NCBI GenBank assembly: GCA_963573385.1
Contig: CAUYLG010048259.1
Coordinates: 104,029 to 168,028 of the forward strand
Direction of reading: 5' to 3'
From: Cacajao melanocephalus
Lineage: Eukaryota; Chordata; Mammalia; Primates; Pitheciidae
DNA length: 64,000 nucleotides
The position numbers and the translations under genes are program-made. Below the pieces are notes generated by a model. That model was not told the DNA's origin. It saw only the letters and a list, made by a program, of their open reading frames with translations, and ran no database searches. This document shows, piece by piece, positions 1 through 11,849 of the stretch; position 1 is the stretch's first letter; each line of letters starts with the position of its first letter.

Positions 1-30
1 ATAGGCATGAACCACTGTACCAAGCCCCAG
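1..30 (-). repeat. Alu 5' terminus, cut by the window edge
   Basis: The first bases read as the reverse complement of an Alu start (ataggcatgaaccactg resembles the antisense GGCATGAGCCACTG motif). The rest of this minus-strand Alu lies left of the window. Confidence 0.7.
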
Positions 31-2589
31 AAGAATTTAAGATTTGGGAAGGAGATTGATTTTGTTCAATGCTATAATTTCATGGCATAGAACAGTGCTT
101 GCCCAAAACAAAAATGAGAATGAAAAGTAAAATTGTGATTAAATATATAGAGAAATTATCTTATTCTCATTGAAGGTGTTTTGTTTTGATTGTTTCATTT
201 GGAGGGGGTTAGGAATATAATCTTATCCCTTCAGCAGGCTGTGCTCCCTGCCGTGGCAACTCTAGATATATCTGCTTTTAAATAGGTCTTAAGAGCTTTA
301 TAATAACTGATTTTTTTCATACCCAAGGAGGCTAAAAATATGTTGCATCAGGGAGGCAGTAACAACAACAAAAGAACAATTTGAGTCCAACAATTTCATT
401 TTTGTATTCGATTCTGTTGCCTTTGTTTTAGTCCCCTTGGATTGGTACAAGGGCAGCCCTTAGGAGTTTAATCACTGCCTAATTTGTCTGAGCCCCAACT
501 TGACTTGGAAAAAGCTTCTTGGCCAATTAAAAAAAAATCAATACATATTAAGCCCCTACTGTATGTTAAATACTTCTGAATACATTGAAGGAACTCCAGT
601 GGATAAGATGAACTGTGGTATTTCCGGCCTTCATTTAGTTAACAGTCTATTGGGGAAGACATTGATTATCAAGAAATTGCAGGTGTGATGGGCGTTATAA
701 AGGGAACCACCATCCTAGTGGTTCTCTCTGCCTAGGGATAGTCCTTCTTCAATCCTTGAGGGTTTGGGTGCCTTTGGTTTTACTCGTGTTGCCAGCCTGC
801 TTCCTCAGACTCCCAGCAACTTGAATTTCTGTCTTTTCCTCTTGTGTCTTAAGAGTTCCCTATTGATAAAGAAGTTATTTTCACTCTGGACCAATTATAT
901 TCCAAGAGCCCTAGCCACTAAAGATCTGAAAAGTCAGGCAAAAAAGTTCCATTATGATTTTAGCATCCCAGGAACTTTTCTACTAGCCTGATATTAACTC
1001 TACCTTGCAACCAGAGGTAATTTTTTAAAAATTATTATTTATCATTGAAATGCTTACCATCCAATAGTGCCCAGAAAATAAAAGTGCCCTATCTTTATAA
1101 TTAGCTGTTGCCAATAAGACTCAGGAAGCAATACTCTACTAAACCAGCTCCCTCCAACTCCAGTCACTAGCCTAGGAATAATCACTGTTAAACTGTATGT
1201 GAATCGACTTGAAATCTCCCACAAACTATGGAATGTGACTTGCTGATAAATTTTACAAGGTTCACAGAAAAATAGAGAAATTATAAACTACTTCAATGAG
1301 AATATTTACCTTCTTTGGGTTGGAGAAAAAGACATGAGGAATGATATTAAAATGAACATGACATGTTGCGAACATGGTGTGATCATGTTATATAGCAGAA
1401 TGGCAATGAAGTAGGAACAGGTAGTTTGTTTCTTCATTTGGACATTTTAAAGTAATGCTGTTTTAATATTTGATAGATATGGGCTTGTGAGCTTGAAATA
1501 AAAGAGAAAATTATATTTGCTTCTTGTCTTTTACTTTTAGATACTTTTTCAAGGCCTTCATGACTTGTAATTTCTCAAGGTTAACATATTCAAGCTAAGA
1601 TTCCCACCAAGCATTTGATTTATTAAAGCACGCGTAGCTTCTTACTGAGTGGAATTGCTGAACCTCTTCTAGTGTACGTTTATAAAGTAAGTGTGGTGAA
1701 GCAAAGCAAAAATTGTGTCTCTTTTGTGAATGTGAGTGCCAGCTCTTCTGGCAGAACACTTAATTTCCGAGGCGAATGTGCAGTTGACACTGGATGGAGC
1801 ACATTTAAGCTTTTAACCCTCCTACAGAATAACTGAACCACATTGTGATTTTAACTTTTTTCTGTATCTGCTTTAAGCCAAGGCTTTGTGATCCACTGGC
1901 AATAAATACACTTCAGAATTTCACAGGTCAAAACAGGATTGATAATGAGTGCTTTGCTATTAATGAATTAGACCAATTATGGAAACTATATGATACAAAT
2001 TCACCTAAAAAAGTAATGTGTTATTAAAAATCTTACGTTATGATCACTTAATGTACTTATTATAAATCTTTTTAAATTAGTAATTAAATTTAAAAATTGA
2101 GAAACATTAAAAAATACATGAGGCTGATAGAATACATTTGGTCTATACAAATTAACCAAGTATCAGGCCCTATTTAAAATCACGTAGCATCAGATTTTTG
2201 TTTGTTTTGTCCTAATACTTTATGTCCTAATATCAGTGGATATTTTAAAAACATATATTTTTGTTATATATATATGTTTTTAAAATATATATTTTTAAAA
2301 CATATATTTTTAAAAATATATTTTTTGTTATTGACTAATTATTCCGTTAGCTTGACTCCTAAGACACCAGCTTAAAAACATATATTTTTGTTAGACATTT
2401 TTATGCATTAAATTATTGCTCTGTCTGCACATTATTTTTCAGAGTAACTAAACTTTGCAGAGACCCTCACTCTTAAATGACGGGATGTCTGAGCTACTGA
2501 CTTTTTATTACTTGTATCTAAAATAATATTTCCTATTCTCTGGGATTCTCAACTGTAAAGAAGTTGCTTGTTCTCTGTTCACTGATGCA
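31..2589. other. No recognised gene or repeat, apart from an AT-rich tract
   Basis: AT-rich sequence with only short open frames (about 60-75 codons) that lack any family resemblance. Very old repeats below visual recognition are possible. The only distinct structure is the AT-rich tract at 2232-2330. Confidence 0.6.
2232..2330. repeat. AT-rich low-complexity tract
   Basis: Near-pure A/T with recurring acatatatttttaaaa-like words, including inverted pairs around tatatatata. A related word recurs at about 2375-2390. Confidence 0.8.
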
Positions 2590-3595
<1,006 letters not shown>

Positions 3596-3876
3596 TGAGG
3601 GAATGTGTTCTCTTTCCGAGTCCACAAGGGGGCAGAGTTTCAAGGGCAAGAACTTCCCAGCGCCATGCCCCCCTCCCATGCCCCTCCATCTGGGAAATTT
3701 AATGGATTCTGTTTCAATTTTCACGGGCACAGGAAAGGGTCAAAAGTCAATCACTCCAGCGGAAGTTTAAGAGAACTCCTTTCATTGGCCAGGGGGCTTG
3801 GAGAAGGTGGGAGTTCCTCCCAGGTTAAAAGTCGCCTTCTTCCACATCCCTTTGGATTCCATACTTGGGTCCCCTT

Positions 3877-4160
3877 CCACGCTCCCTTCGTGGAAGCTGT
3901 CTTTCCTCTCTGGGATTTCACCTCCAGGGTCCCCTTCCACACTCTCTCCTTGAAGCTTGTCTTCCCCTCCTAAACTCCATCTCTCTCTCTCTCAATTCCC
4001 TTACGCTCAGCGTGGAAGCTGCCTTCCCCTCCTGGATTCCGTCTTTCTGGATTCTCTCACTCAGTGTGAGAGGAGCTTTCCTTCTCTGGTTTTCCCCCTC
4101 TGGGAACCCTTCTCACTCAGTGTGAGAGCGGCTTTTCTTTCTCTCACTCAGTGTGAGAGC
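3877..4160 (+). repeat. About 59-bp tandem modules in the LTR U3 region
   Basis: Recurring units carry a GAAGCTG/GAGCTTT core followed by a ctttcc or cttcccctcc pyrimidine stretch. Core spacings are 59, 63, 57 and 56 bp. Hairpin words ctctcac-tcagt-gtgagag occur at 4054-4072 and 4141-4159, with a near-identical copy at 4111-4128. Weaker versions occur near 3877-3893 and 4003-4013. Tandem U3 repeats often act as enhancers in retroviruses; that role here is inference. Confidence 0.75.
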
Positions 4161-4205
4161 TAGCTGTTTCTTTGTCTCTCCTTCTCCATTTTCTCTCTCT
4201 GCTTA

Positions 4206-4211
4206 AATAAA
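4206..4211 (+). promoter_or_regulatory. LTR polyadenylation signal
   Basis: An exact AATAAA sits about 160 bp before the LTR end, as expected for the R region. A T-rich then GT-rich stretch follows within 40 bp. Confidence 0.7.
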
Positions 4212-4368
4212 TCACTTTTCTACAAAAACTTTTTTGGGGTGTGATATTTACAAGTGCACCTGCTGTCGTCCCCTCTCCCAATCTTGAGAGAGCGAGAGAC
4301 CAAGAGCCTGGAGCCCACTGGGGAGTGAGCTGAGTGTACCCCTGCACCCCCAAACCCACCAACAACAG

Positions 4369-4473
4369 GATTTCATCATGTCTGCCAGGATGGTCTTGAA
4401 CTCTTGACCTTGTGATTCAACTGCCTCAGCCTCCCAAAGTGTTGGTATTACAGGCGTGATACCATGCCTGACC
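4369..4473 (-). mobile_element. Alu, second segment, after the LTR insertion
   Basis: Resumes the antisense Alu of 3426-3595: ggatttcatcatg, cctcagcctcccaaagtg, gtattacaggcgtga, ending catgcctgacc. Confidence 0.9.
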
Positions 4474-4910
4474 TATTTATCTTTTAAAAAGTATTTCTAT
4501 TATTGTAGAGATTGCAGAAAGCCTCCAAGTGGAATACTGTGCTGACACAAGACACAGTGCTTAAATGCTCTAAGGAATTAAAGGCTCTTTCTAGTGAGGA
4601 GTCTGCTCTTCAATGCTCTAACATCAACAAGTTGGATCTATTCAATTGCATAAAAATGCAGCTCTATCTACTGGAATTCTTCTTGGAAAACCCCTATTTC
4701 AAACTCATCTTAACTGTTTTTATCCATTTAATTTTCTTGGCTGAATTTCTCCCCAGTTAATCTTCCTCAATCCAACCATGCCATTCAGGTTGTTCATAAG
4801 CCAATGGTGAGTGCTAATATAACCACCAGAAGAGTTCTTCCTGAGCACTACGTAAAGAAAGACCACTGCATTGTAGTGGAGAAAGAGTTTCATGGACACA
4901 AGTCTGGCCA
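4474..4910. other. No recognised feature
   Basis: A plus-strand open frame of 82 codons (4512-4760) has no recognisable domain and is not supported by context. Confidence 0.55.
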
Positions 4911-5470
4911 CAGCTCCTAGGGCAGGGGTTTTTCAAAGGCAGTTCGGATGAAAGGGTGGGGGTGGCCAGGTAACAGGTGCTTGCTGCTGATTGGTTAGGA
5001 AGAAGATGGACTCACAGTGAGGGTTGAAGCTGTCCTCCTGCAGGCTGACTTACCTCTGAGTGGGGCCACAGGAGTGGGGTTCGCAGGTCCAGGTGGAGCC
5101 ATGGTGTTAGACATGAAAAAAACCTGAAAAGATATGTCAAAGGTCAATCTTAGGTTCTACAGTAGAGATGCTGTTTGCAGGAGTAATTGGAGAGGTTGCA
5201 TATCTTATACCTCTGGAATAATGGTTGACAATTGTTTACGTCTGAGCCTTAGAAGAACCCAGTCTCCTCTCCTCCCCTAAGCCTGATGGCTTTACAAAAG
5301 TAGTTGAGTTTTGGGGTAAGGCCTATTATCATTTAAACTGTAGCCTAAATTTCTTCCAGAGTTAACGCCGCTGACTACCGCAGGGATAACTAAGGAAAAG
5401 ACAAGATGGGGGTGGGTTAGCTTAGCTTATTGTTAACAATTTTTGTCATTGATATAATTTTTGCAAAGGT
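4911..5470. mobile_element. Possible endogenous-retrovirus internal remnant (tentative)
   Basis: The stretch has moderate GC and is unlike its AT-rich neighbours. Words such as caggtggagccatggtg, acctgaaaagatatgtcaaa and ggataactaaggaaaagaca feel repetitive from ERV internal regions, but I cannot name a family or orientation. It lies left of the provirus at 5999 and outside its LTR. Confidence 0.3.
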
Positions 5471-5481
5471 GGTTTCACTGT

Positions 5482-5633
5482 TACTCAAGCCTTTGTTGTT
5501 GTTGTTGTTGTTGTTGTTGAGACAGAGTCTTCCTCTGTCACCCAGGCTGGAGTGCAGTGGCTCAATCTCAGCTCATGGCAATCTCTGTCTCCTGGGTGCA
5601 AGCAATTAATCCTACTTCAGTACTCAAGCTTTT
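5482..5633 (-). mobile_element. 5'-truncated Alu with a (CAA)n tail and target duplication
   Basis: Only about the last 100 bp of Alu are present, in antisense: gagacagagtcttcctctg, cccaggctggagtgcagtgg, then gggtgcaagcaatt. The tail is a TTG repeat (5493-5519). Direct repeats flank it: tactcaagcctt (5482-5493) and tactcaagcttt (5621-5632). The truncation is therefore original to the insertion and is not a later deletion. Confidence 0.88.
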
Positions 5634-5998
5634 ATTACATATGCTCCATCAGGCAGTATTTTGTTCATCTTCATTTTCTATAGTTTATAAGAATAATGAC
5701 TTCATTTTATAGTATAAAATTGTATAACATTGAAGCTGTTTTGAAAGCCTCTATACCTATTGTTGCTCTTAATAGTTTTTGTTATCAAGATAACAAAATG
5801 TTTATCTCTTTCTATATCAGGAAGTGACTTTGAATGTCTTTGTTTATGACAATCAGTCATTTAAAATAGCCTGCCTCAAAAATTTTTCTTCCACTCCCTC
5901 AAAAACATTTTTTTCTTAGACATAAATCTTTATTAAAGGTCTCCGCATGTTGTAGAAAAGATTTCCAGGGTGTATGTAGAATATATTTGCGGCACTCT
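5634..5998. other. No recognised feature
   Basis: AT-rich spacer between the truncated Alu and the provirus 5' LTR. The last bases (5995-5998, ctct) are the likely target-site copy of the provirus. Confidence 0.55.
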
Positions 5999-6551
5999 TA
6001 TCAGAGGTGTTTGAACCTCAGCAACTCCACCTTAAATAGGAGCAAGGTAAAATGAGGCTGAGACCTACTGGCCTGCATTCCAAGATGGCTAAGGCATTCT
6101 AAGTCGCAGGATGAGATAGGAGGTCAGCACAAGATACACATCATAAAAACCTTGCTGATAAAACAGGTCGCAGTAAAGAAGTTGGCCAAAACCCACCAAA
6201 ACCAAGATGGTGATGAGAGTGACCTCTGGTCGTCCTCACTGCTACACTCCCACAGTGCCATGACAGTTTACAGATGCCATGGCAATGTCAGGAAGTCACC
6301 CTATAAGGTCTAAAAAGGGGAGGCCTGAATAATCCACCTCTTCTTTAGCATATGATCAAGAAATAAGCATAAAAATGAGCAACTAGCAGCCCTCAGGGCT
6401 GTTCTGCATAATGGGGCAGCCATTCTTTTATTTCTTTACTTTCCTACTAAACTTGCTTTCACTTTACTCTATGGACTTGCCCTGAATTATTCTGGTGTGA
6501 GATCCAAGAACCCTCTTTTGAGGTCTGGATCCAGACTCCTTCCCTGTAACA
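5999..6551 (+). mobile_element. Provirus 5' LTR (class I ERV)
   Basis: 553 bp, with a clear second copy at 8757-9271. Shared words include aggtgtttgaacc, gaggcctgaata, cagccactcttttatt-like, and the ending ggtctggatc...aaca. The expected opening TG has decayed to TA, and the closing CA is intact. The polyadenylation signal is degraded here (actaaac) but intact in the 3' copy. Flanking bases ctct (5995-5998) and gtct (9272-9275) look like a diverged 4-bp target duplication. Confidence 0.9.
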
Positions 6552-6557
6552 TCTTTT

Positions 6558-6577
6558 TGGTGACCACGGAAGGTACT
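6558..6577 (+). promoter_or_regulatory. Primer-binding site, arginine-tRNA type
   Basis: Starts 6 bases after the 5' LTR with TGGTGACCACGGAAGG. The complement of the 3' end of a human tRNA-Arg plus CCA reads TGGCGACCACGAAGG, so the match has one substitution and one inserted base. This points to an arginine-primed ERV1 lineage. Confidence 0.7.
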
Positions 6578-6762
6578 GTAGCGCAGAAACCCCCGATCCA
6601 AAGGCTGACATTGGGTAAGTGGTGACGTCCAGTAATATCTTACTCCTGAACCCTGAAGGGACAATACTAAAGAAACCTTGCAACCCCAAGGAAATAGACT
6701 GCAGCACGGATTGGTTGACTTTGGGTAAGTGGTGAGGTACCCTGGTAAAGGATGGGATGACT

Positions 6763-6955
6763 GGGTTAGAGGCTCCGGTTAAGGAAGTTAGTCTCTCCTA
6801 AGACAGAGTGGGTTAGAGGCCCCTCTTAATAAAAGGCAAGGACGCTTGATCAACTTTGGGTTAGAGGCCCACCTTAGAAGGGTTAAAGTCCCTTCCAACA
6901 TTTAAGGGGTTAGAGACCCCTCTCGCTAAAGTCCCTTTCATGTAAGAACGGGTTT
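6763..6955 (+). repeat. 48-bp tandem repeat in the proviral leader
   Basis: The motif gggttagagg begins at 6763, 6810, 6858 and 6907 (spacing 47, 48 and 49 bp), each followed by a cccctct- or ccacct-like stretch and a taaag word. The units are diverged but regularly spaced. Confidence 0.75.
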
Positions 6956-8745
6956 GGCACTACGGGATGTTAACAGCTATTCTCTTAGGATAACCTGCTT
7001 TTTACACGTAGCAGCCTGAGCAATTGGTGGGTCTTTTCTCTGGCCTCTCTGAACACCTCATTCCCCACCCTGCCACAAGCAATGTTTCTCTCTCTTTTTA
7101 CTTTTATCTTTTCTCTTACTCGGGGAGACCATCTTGCCCAAAGACCACATGTTAAAACTCCTGGTGGGGGGTTGGATTCCCTATGATTGGGCTCAACCGG
7201 GGACAAGTTTCAGCCTTGCCACTTTGATATTGGATGCTAAGCAAAGTGTCTAATGTCTGTGTTTTGTCACACATATTTTGCTCTGGCCAAAATGGAAAAA
7301 GATACTTTTCCCTTTTGTTGCTGCTTGGCCCCCAGGTCTGTGGTGCAGCCAGCCGAGTCGCTAGGGCTGGTCAGGGAATGGGAACCCAGAAACCTGGTAT
7401 GCTGGCAAAAGGGAAGGATATCTTACCAGCCAGACGTTTGGCCTGTCGCGCTGTCTCTCTGTGCAAACACATTGAATGAACGGTACAAATCACTGTTTAT
7501 CTCCTTTGTAAAGTTTTGATTGATGGAAGAAAGGATTTGTGAGGCTGGCTAGACTTAAACTGTAGTAGATCTGGTGTGCTTTGTGTGTCTTTCTGCAGCA
7601 TTCTGTCATAAAGAAGGGTACCTTAGGACAGATTGGGGCCTAGGACCCGTGTATACCTGCTTTTCAAGATGGCACAGCAAACTGGTCCATTACAAACTTT
7701 GCTGCAGGTCCCTGAAACATCTATATGAGGCTTTCTTCTTGTCTTATATGTCCTGGGCAGCTTGACCTTGTAACCATGTGGCCATGCTTTCTTTCTTCAC
7801 AATGGCGGCCCAGGTTTGGGGTTCTATTCTGGGCTTAAGGGATGAATCCTTTATCTTCTTGTGTCTGTGTATTTACATGTGTTGTGTGTATGATGTTAAA
7901 AAAGCTTTACTTGGTTTAAAAATAATTAGTGCATAAATCAAATATTTTGTTTAAAAAATAGTGAAAAGTGTAATGCCTTTAGTTAAAGTGACTTAAGTAA
8001 TCTTTGGGAAATAAAGATAGTTTTAAAGATTATTCATAAAATAAATATACCTTCAAAAATGTAAACATTTGATCTAAATTATACAGGTCAGATATTAAGT
8101 TTGCTAAATGGTGTAAGGTCATAAACAACTTCTTTGACTTTCAAAAATTGTTCAATTTTTTTTGGAGCATGAAATTCTAGGTGGGGCCTGGAACATGTGG
8201 AGTAAGATGCTGGAAAGAGTCAGACCTTATCTGTACTTCTGTCTGGGTCATAGGCGTCATACCTAGTACATAATTAAAATCCATTACTTACCAAGGTTTT
8301 CACCAAAGTAAAAGTCACTAAGAGTTAACAGTGTAACAGGTATTTGAGACTACTGAAGAAATAGTTTTACATGCAAGGTGTGTAAGAAAAATGAAATTAG
8401 TTTTTGGTAAAAGATTATCAGAAGGCATAGGAATGTGACTTTTTTTTTTTTTTTTGGCCTAAAGGGTTTAAGGATTGTTTTAAGTTAAATAGGAAAAATC
8501 TGAAGGTTTTAGCAAATTGTGGAAAGTTTGTGGAAAATTAATTATAAAAGAGATTCTGTGTGTGGACACTGGCTAACGTTAAAGGGGTATTTAGTTTTTC
8601 CATAAACTAAACATTGGAGTAAAAGCACAACAGGTTGTTCTTAAAGCCCAAACCTGCTTATAATCTGCTCCTTAACATAACTTTCTGAAGGGTTTAACAT
8701 CTTAGGAGAGCCACAGTTAACCTTTACGATTAAAATCTCTCTTAT

Positions 8746-8756
8746 AAAAGGGAAAA
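8746..8756 (+). promoter_or_regulatory. Polypurine tract for plus-strand priming
   Basis: aaaagggaaaa sits immediately before the TG that opens the 3' LTR, the exact position expected of a retroviral polypurine tract. Confidence 0.8.
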
Positions 8757-9271
8757 TGTCAGCGGTGTTTGAACCAAAGCAACTCTATCTTGAATAGGAG
8801 CTGGGTAAAATGAGGCCGAGACCTATGGGGCTTCATTCCCAGACTGTTAAAGCATTCTAAGTCACAGGATGAGAGAGGAGGTCCGCACAAGATACAGGTC
8901 ATAAAGGTCTTGCTGATTAAACAGGTTGCAGTAGGGAAGCCAGCCAAAAACCCACCACAACCAAGATGGCAATGAGAGTGAATTCTGGTTGTCCTCACTG
9001 CTATTTTCCCACCAGCACCAGCACAGTTTACAGGTGCCATGGTAATGTCATGAGGTTACCCTAGATGGTCTAAAAAGTAGAGGCCTGAATATGGGAGAGT
9101 CATATTCAGGCTACTATGGATCAGTAGTAGTTCTATGGAGCAGCCACTCTTTTATTCCTTTACTTTCCTAATAAACTTGTTTTCACTTTATGGACTCGCC
9201 CTGAATTCTTTCTTGCACAAGATCCGAGAACCATCACTTAGGGTCTGGATCTGGACCCCTCTCCTCTAACA
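8757..9271 (+). mobile_element. Provirus 3' LTR
   Basis: 515 bp, opens TG and closes CA, homologous to 5999-6551. It carries AATAAA at 9170-9175 before aacttgttttcactttatgg. It lacks part of the block present at about 6350-6400 of the 5' LTR and has a small rearrangement near 9090-9130 (a tattcaggc repeat), so the copies have diverged by indels as well as substitutions. Confidence 0.9.
9170..9175 (+). promoter_or_regulatory. 3' LTR polyadenylation signal
   Basis: An exact AATAAA. The aligned site in the 5' LTR is mutated. Confidence 0.7.
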
Positions 9272-9693
9272 GTCTCACCACTTACTAGTAAGTTTCCTAT
9301 AAAATTGTTGTTTTCTTGGTCTTATAAACTGTTCATTAATTTATAGAATAGACTTTCCACATAAATGATGCCAGTACAATTAAACTGAGTGACAATATTT
9401 GAAACTGTTAACTATGATTTTCTAGATAAATGTGTCTCAGTAGTTATACTTTAAGGAGTGATAATTCTATCTTTCTGTCACAAATAGCAATTTTTCAAAG
9501 TGGCATGAAGGAAGCCACACACTCACAACACACATTTACACTCAAATTTTGGAAATAATAATATACTGAATATTCCCCCTAAATTAAACCAAGTTTCTTT
9601 TTGGATAAATTGTAGGTATTTTTTTTTCAGTTCAATACTCTTCTATAGGAACACACAACCTTTAGTTAACTGTGTTACAGTTCTGACTACTTT
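9272..9693. other. No recognised feature
   Basis: AT-rich spacer between the provirus and the next LTR. Confidence 0.55.
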
Positions 9694-10437
9694 TATTACC
9701 AGCAGATACTCTGTATGGGTATGCAGCAACCTTGATTCTTTCCTTCTCAGAAGAAAGAATTTGATGGAGGGGCATAAGGCAGAAAGAGAGGCTGAGGCAA
9801 ATTTTAGAACAGAAAGTGATAGTTTATTAAAAAGCTTTAGAGCAGGAATGAAAGGAAGTAAAGTATACTTGGAAGAGGGCCAAGCGGGCAACTTGATGGA
9901 TGAAGTATGCAGTTTGACCTTTTTGACTTGAGGTTTTATATGTTGCCATACTTCTGGGGTCTTGTGTCCCTTATTCTCAATTCTTCCCTTGGGATGGGAT
10001 GTTTGCATGTGCATTGGCCTGCTAGCACTTGGGAGGTGAGCATGTACAGCAAATTTACTGGAGTTGTGCACGTGTCTCCAGTAGTCTTGAGGCATTCTTC
10101 CCTTACCAGTTGAATGTCCCTAGAAGGTATCAGTTAAACTTTGCCATTTTACATCTTAATGCACATGCTTGAGCCCACTCACCCAACTCTTGAGATCTTA
10201 TCAGGAAGCTACTGATCACCAGTTTCAGGTTTTTTCTATCTATCAGGAGCCTGCCTTTCCCTGGTGTCAGCTGTGACCAATTATTATTTTAGAAAGACAG
10301 TTAACCACCTGGTGGTCACTTGACATTCCTGATGTGTGTGTGTGTGCACACGTGCGTGTGTGTGTGTGTGTGTGTGTGTATACTTGGGGGAGCCCTCTCC
10401 TGCCCTGCTCATATCTGACTAGCTACCTACTGTAACA
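9694..10437 (-). mobile_element. Solo LTR, minus strand, class I type
   Basis: On the minus strand this 744-bp element opens TG (complement of ca at 10436-10437) and ends near 9694. It has an ATATAAAA TATA-like box (9934-9941) and AATAAA (complement of tttatt, 9823-9828) about 110 bp downstream. Flanks cttt (9690-9693) and cttc (10438-10441) resemble a decayed 4-bp target duplication. A (TG)n microsatellite lies inside it. A 150-codon minus-strand open frame (9643-10095) starts in the LTR and runs past its end; it is not a known protein. Confidence 0.75.
10333..10380. repeat. (TG)n microsatellite inside the LTR
   Basis: gtgtgtgtgtgtgcacacgt followed by a longer pure TG run. Alternating purine/pyrimidine throughout, and likely length-variable. 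Confidence 0.95.
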
Positions 10438-11849
10438 CTTCTTGGTTTTTTTTTTGAAAAAAAAAAAAACAAACAATGTCCAGAATTATGGGGCTCACTC
10501 CCAAAAAATCAAAATCAGAAGCTCTTGAATATTCAGTCAGCTTATTATCAATTATTAACAACAGAAGCTCATTACATTTAGTTATTTATATGTATATGTT
10601 CAGTTTTCCCCTCCGATTTTCTTTTCTATGAATTCCATATTGATATTTTTCTATAGCCAGTAACGGTGCTGTGTGCTTTACATTGTGCTTTTCAAGCAAA
10701 GTTATGAGAACCGTGCTCCTAAGTTGAAACTTTGGAGTGTTGAGCATTAATTTTTATTCATGTGGAAGTGAAACCAGAACTTCTTGTAAGTAAATTTTGC
10801 AGCTGTCCACTTTAGTTCCTCTGTGACCATGTGTGCAGGTGAGGTTATACAGAAATCCTTGGATAAGGTCACTAGAGAATGATGACTGCCTTCCCTTATT
10901 TGTTCCATCATGAACATAGTGTATGTGAAGTTCAATTATTTATCAGATTATGTAATCTTGAATTCATTTGTTGCCTTCATCAAAACCTTGGCTATGCAAT
11001 CAGTATTTTTGGAGGACTTAATAAAGTTTATTCACTTGAGGAGTTAAAAAAAATACACATGCCTAAGACTCACCTATAGAAATTCTGATTCTGTCATTTG
11101 GGGATAGGAATATGGCAACTCTATTTTTCTTTTAAAACCCATGGATGATTCTGAAAAATAATGAGGATTAGAAACTACTTTTATAAGTACTTTAAGTTAC
11201 ATTCCTGAATCACGTCAGAGAACCTCAAACTCCCAATTGCTAGAACAAGCTGTAAATTTGATTTGAACTTTTTTAGGAGACAAAACTCTGAGGCTGCATA
11301 TGTTAGAATAGTCTCACCCAAACTCCTGGAATCCATTGAGTCTATTTATATTCACTGGGCTTGAGGTGAGACCTGGAGCATCACGATGGTACAGAATGTA
11401 CTGCACATTGGGGTACTTCATTACATGTGATCCTCTCTAGACAGTGAGGCAGGAAAATATTCCCAAAAAATGCTAAGACCCTCTTCCTGTTGGACTCATA
11501 TCCACTGACACCCCTGTGAACCGCCCCCAAACCCCGCTTCCTCTGGAAGTCAGATCAGACTCTGGTTCCCACATCATTTTGTTTGAATCTCTATTAACAG
11601 CTTTTATTATCCAGATGGGTTAGAGTTAGTCATGTGTTTCTTGGTCTTTTCCCTTGAGTACATGGATATGGTCTTTCCAGCACTTTCCCCATCAGCATCA
11701 TCCAACATGATGTGTTCTTTCAAAAAGGTGTGTTCAGTGATGTTCCTAGATGCCAAATACAAGCTGAGTCCTAAGAAGATAACCGATATTGCTTCCTTTG
11801 CAAAGTTAATATATAATCAGTTATAACAATTGCCCTCCAGTTAGGTTTT
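10438..11849. other. No recognised gene; T-run and A-run at its left end
   Basis: Adjacent T and A homopolymers lie at about 10448-10470. The rest is unassigned AT-rich sequence with no open frame above about 70 codons. Confidence 0.55.

Larger units (their letters stand above)
3596..4364 (+). mobile_element. Solo LTR of a class I endogenous retrovirus, inserted in an Alu
   Basis: The element begins TG and ends CA (769 bp). It is flanked by a 4-bp direct repeat, acag, at 3592-3595 and 4365-4368, the spacing expected of gammaretrovirus-like ERV1 integration. AATAAA lies at 4206-4211, followed by a T-rich/GT-rich stretch, which sets plus orientation. The U3 part holds about five tandem modules of roughly 59 bp centred on an agct core (3895, 3954, 4017, 4074, 4130). 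Several carry a small inverted repeat. There is no internal proviral sequence, so this is a solo LTR left by recombination. I do not assign a family name. Confidence 0.85.
6552..8756 (+). mobile_element. Provirus internal region, leader-like and non-coding
   Basis: Only about 2.2 kb lies between the LTRs, against several kilobases in an intact provirus. It holds the primer-binding site, a leader with splice-donor-like gggtaagtggtga at 6613 and again at 6723, a 48-bp repeat array, and a polypurine tract. No open frame exceeds about 90 codons and I recognise no gag, protease, polymerase or envelope motif. The genes are lost. A T-run lies at 8440-8455. The element cannot make proteins. Confidence 0.85.

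Noticed and set aside
3605..3973. 122-codon plus-strand frame
   Set aside because: It lies entirely inside the LTR at 3596-4364 and its end runs through the tandem modules.
5360..5400. GC-richer patch gttaacgccgctgactaccg considered as mitochondrial or rRNA insertion
   Set aside because: The surrounding sequence does not continue as rRNA or mitochondrial DNA.
9643..10095. 150-codon minus-strand frame
   Set aside because: Mostly minus-strand LTR sequence, crossing the LTR end; no viral or cellular protein motif.
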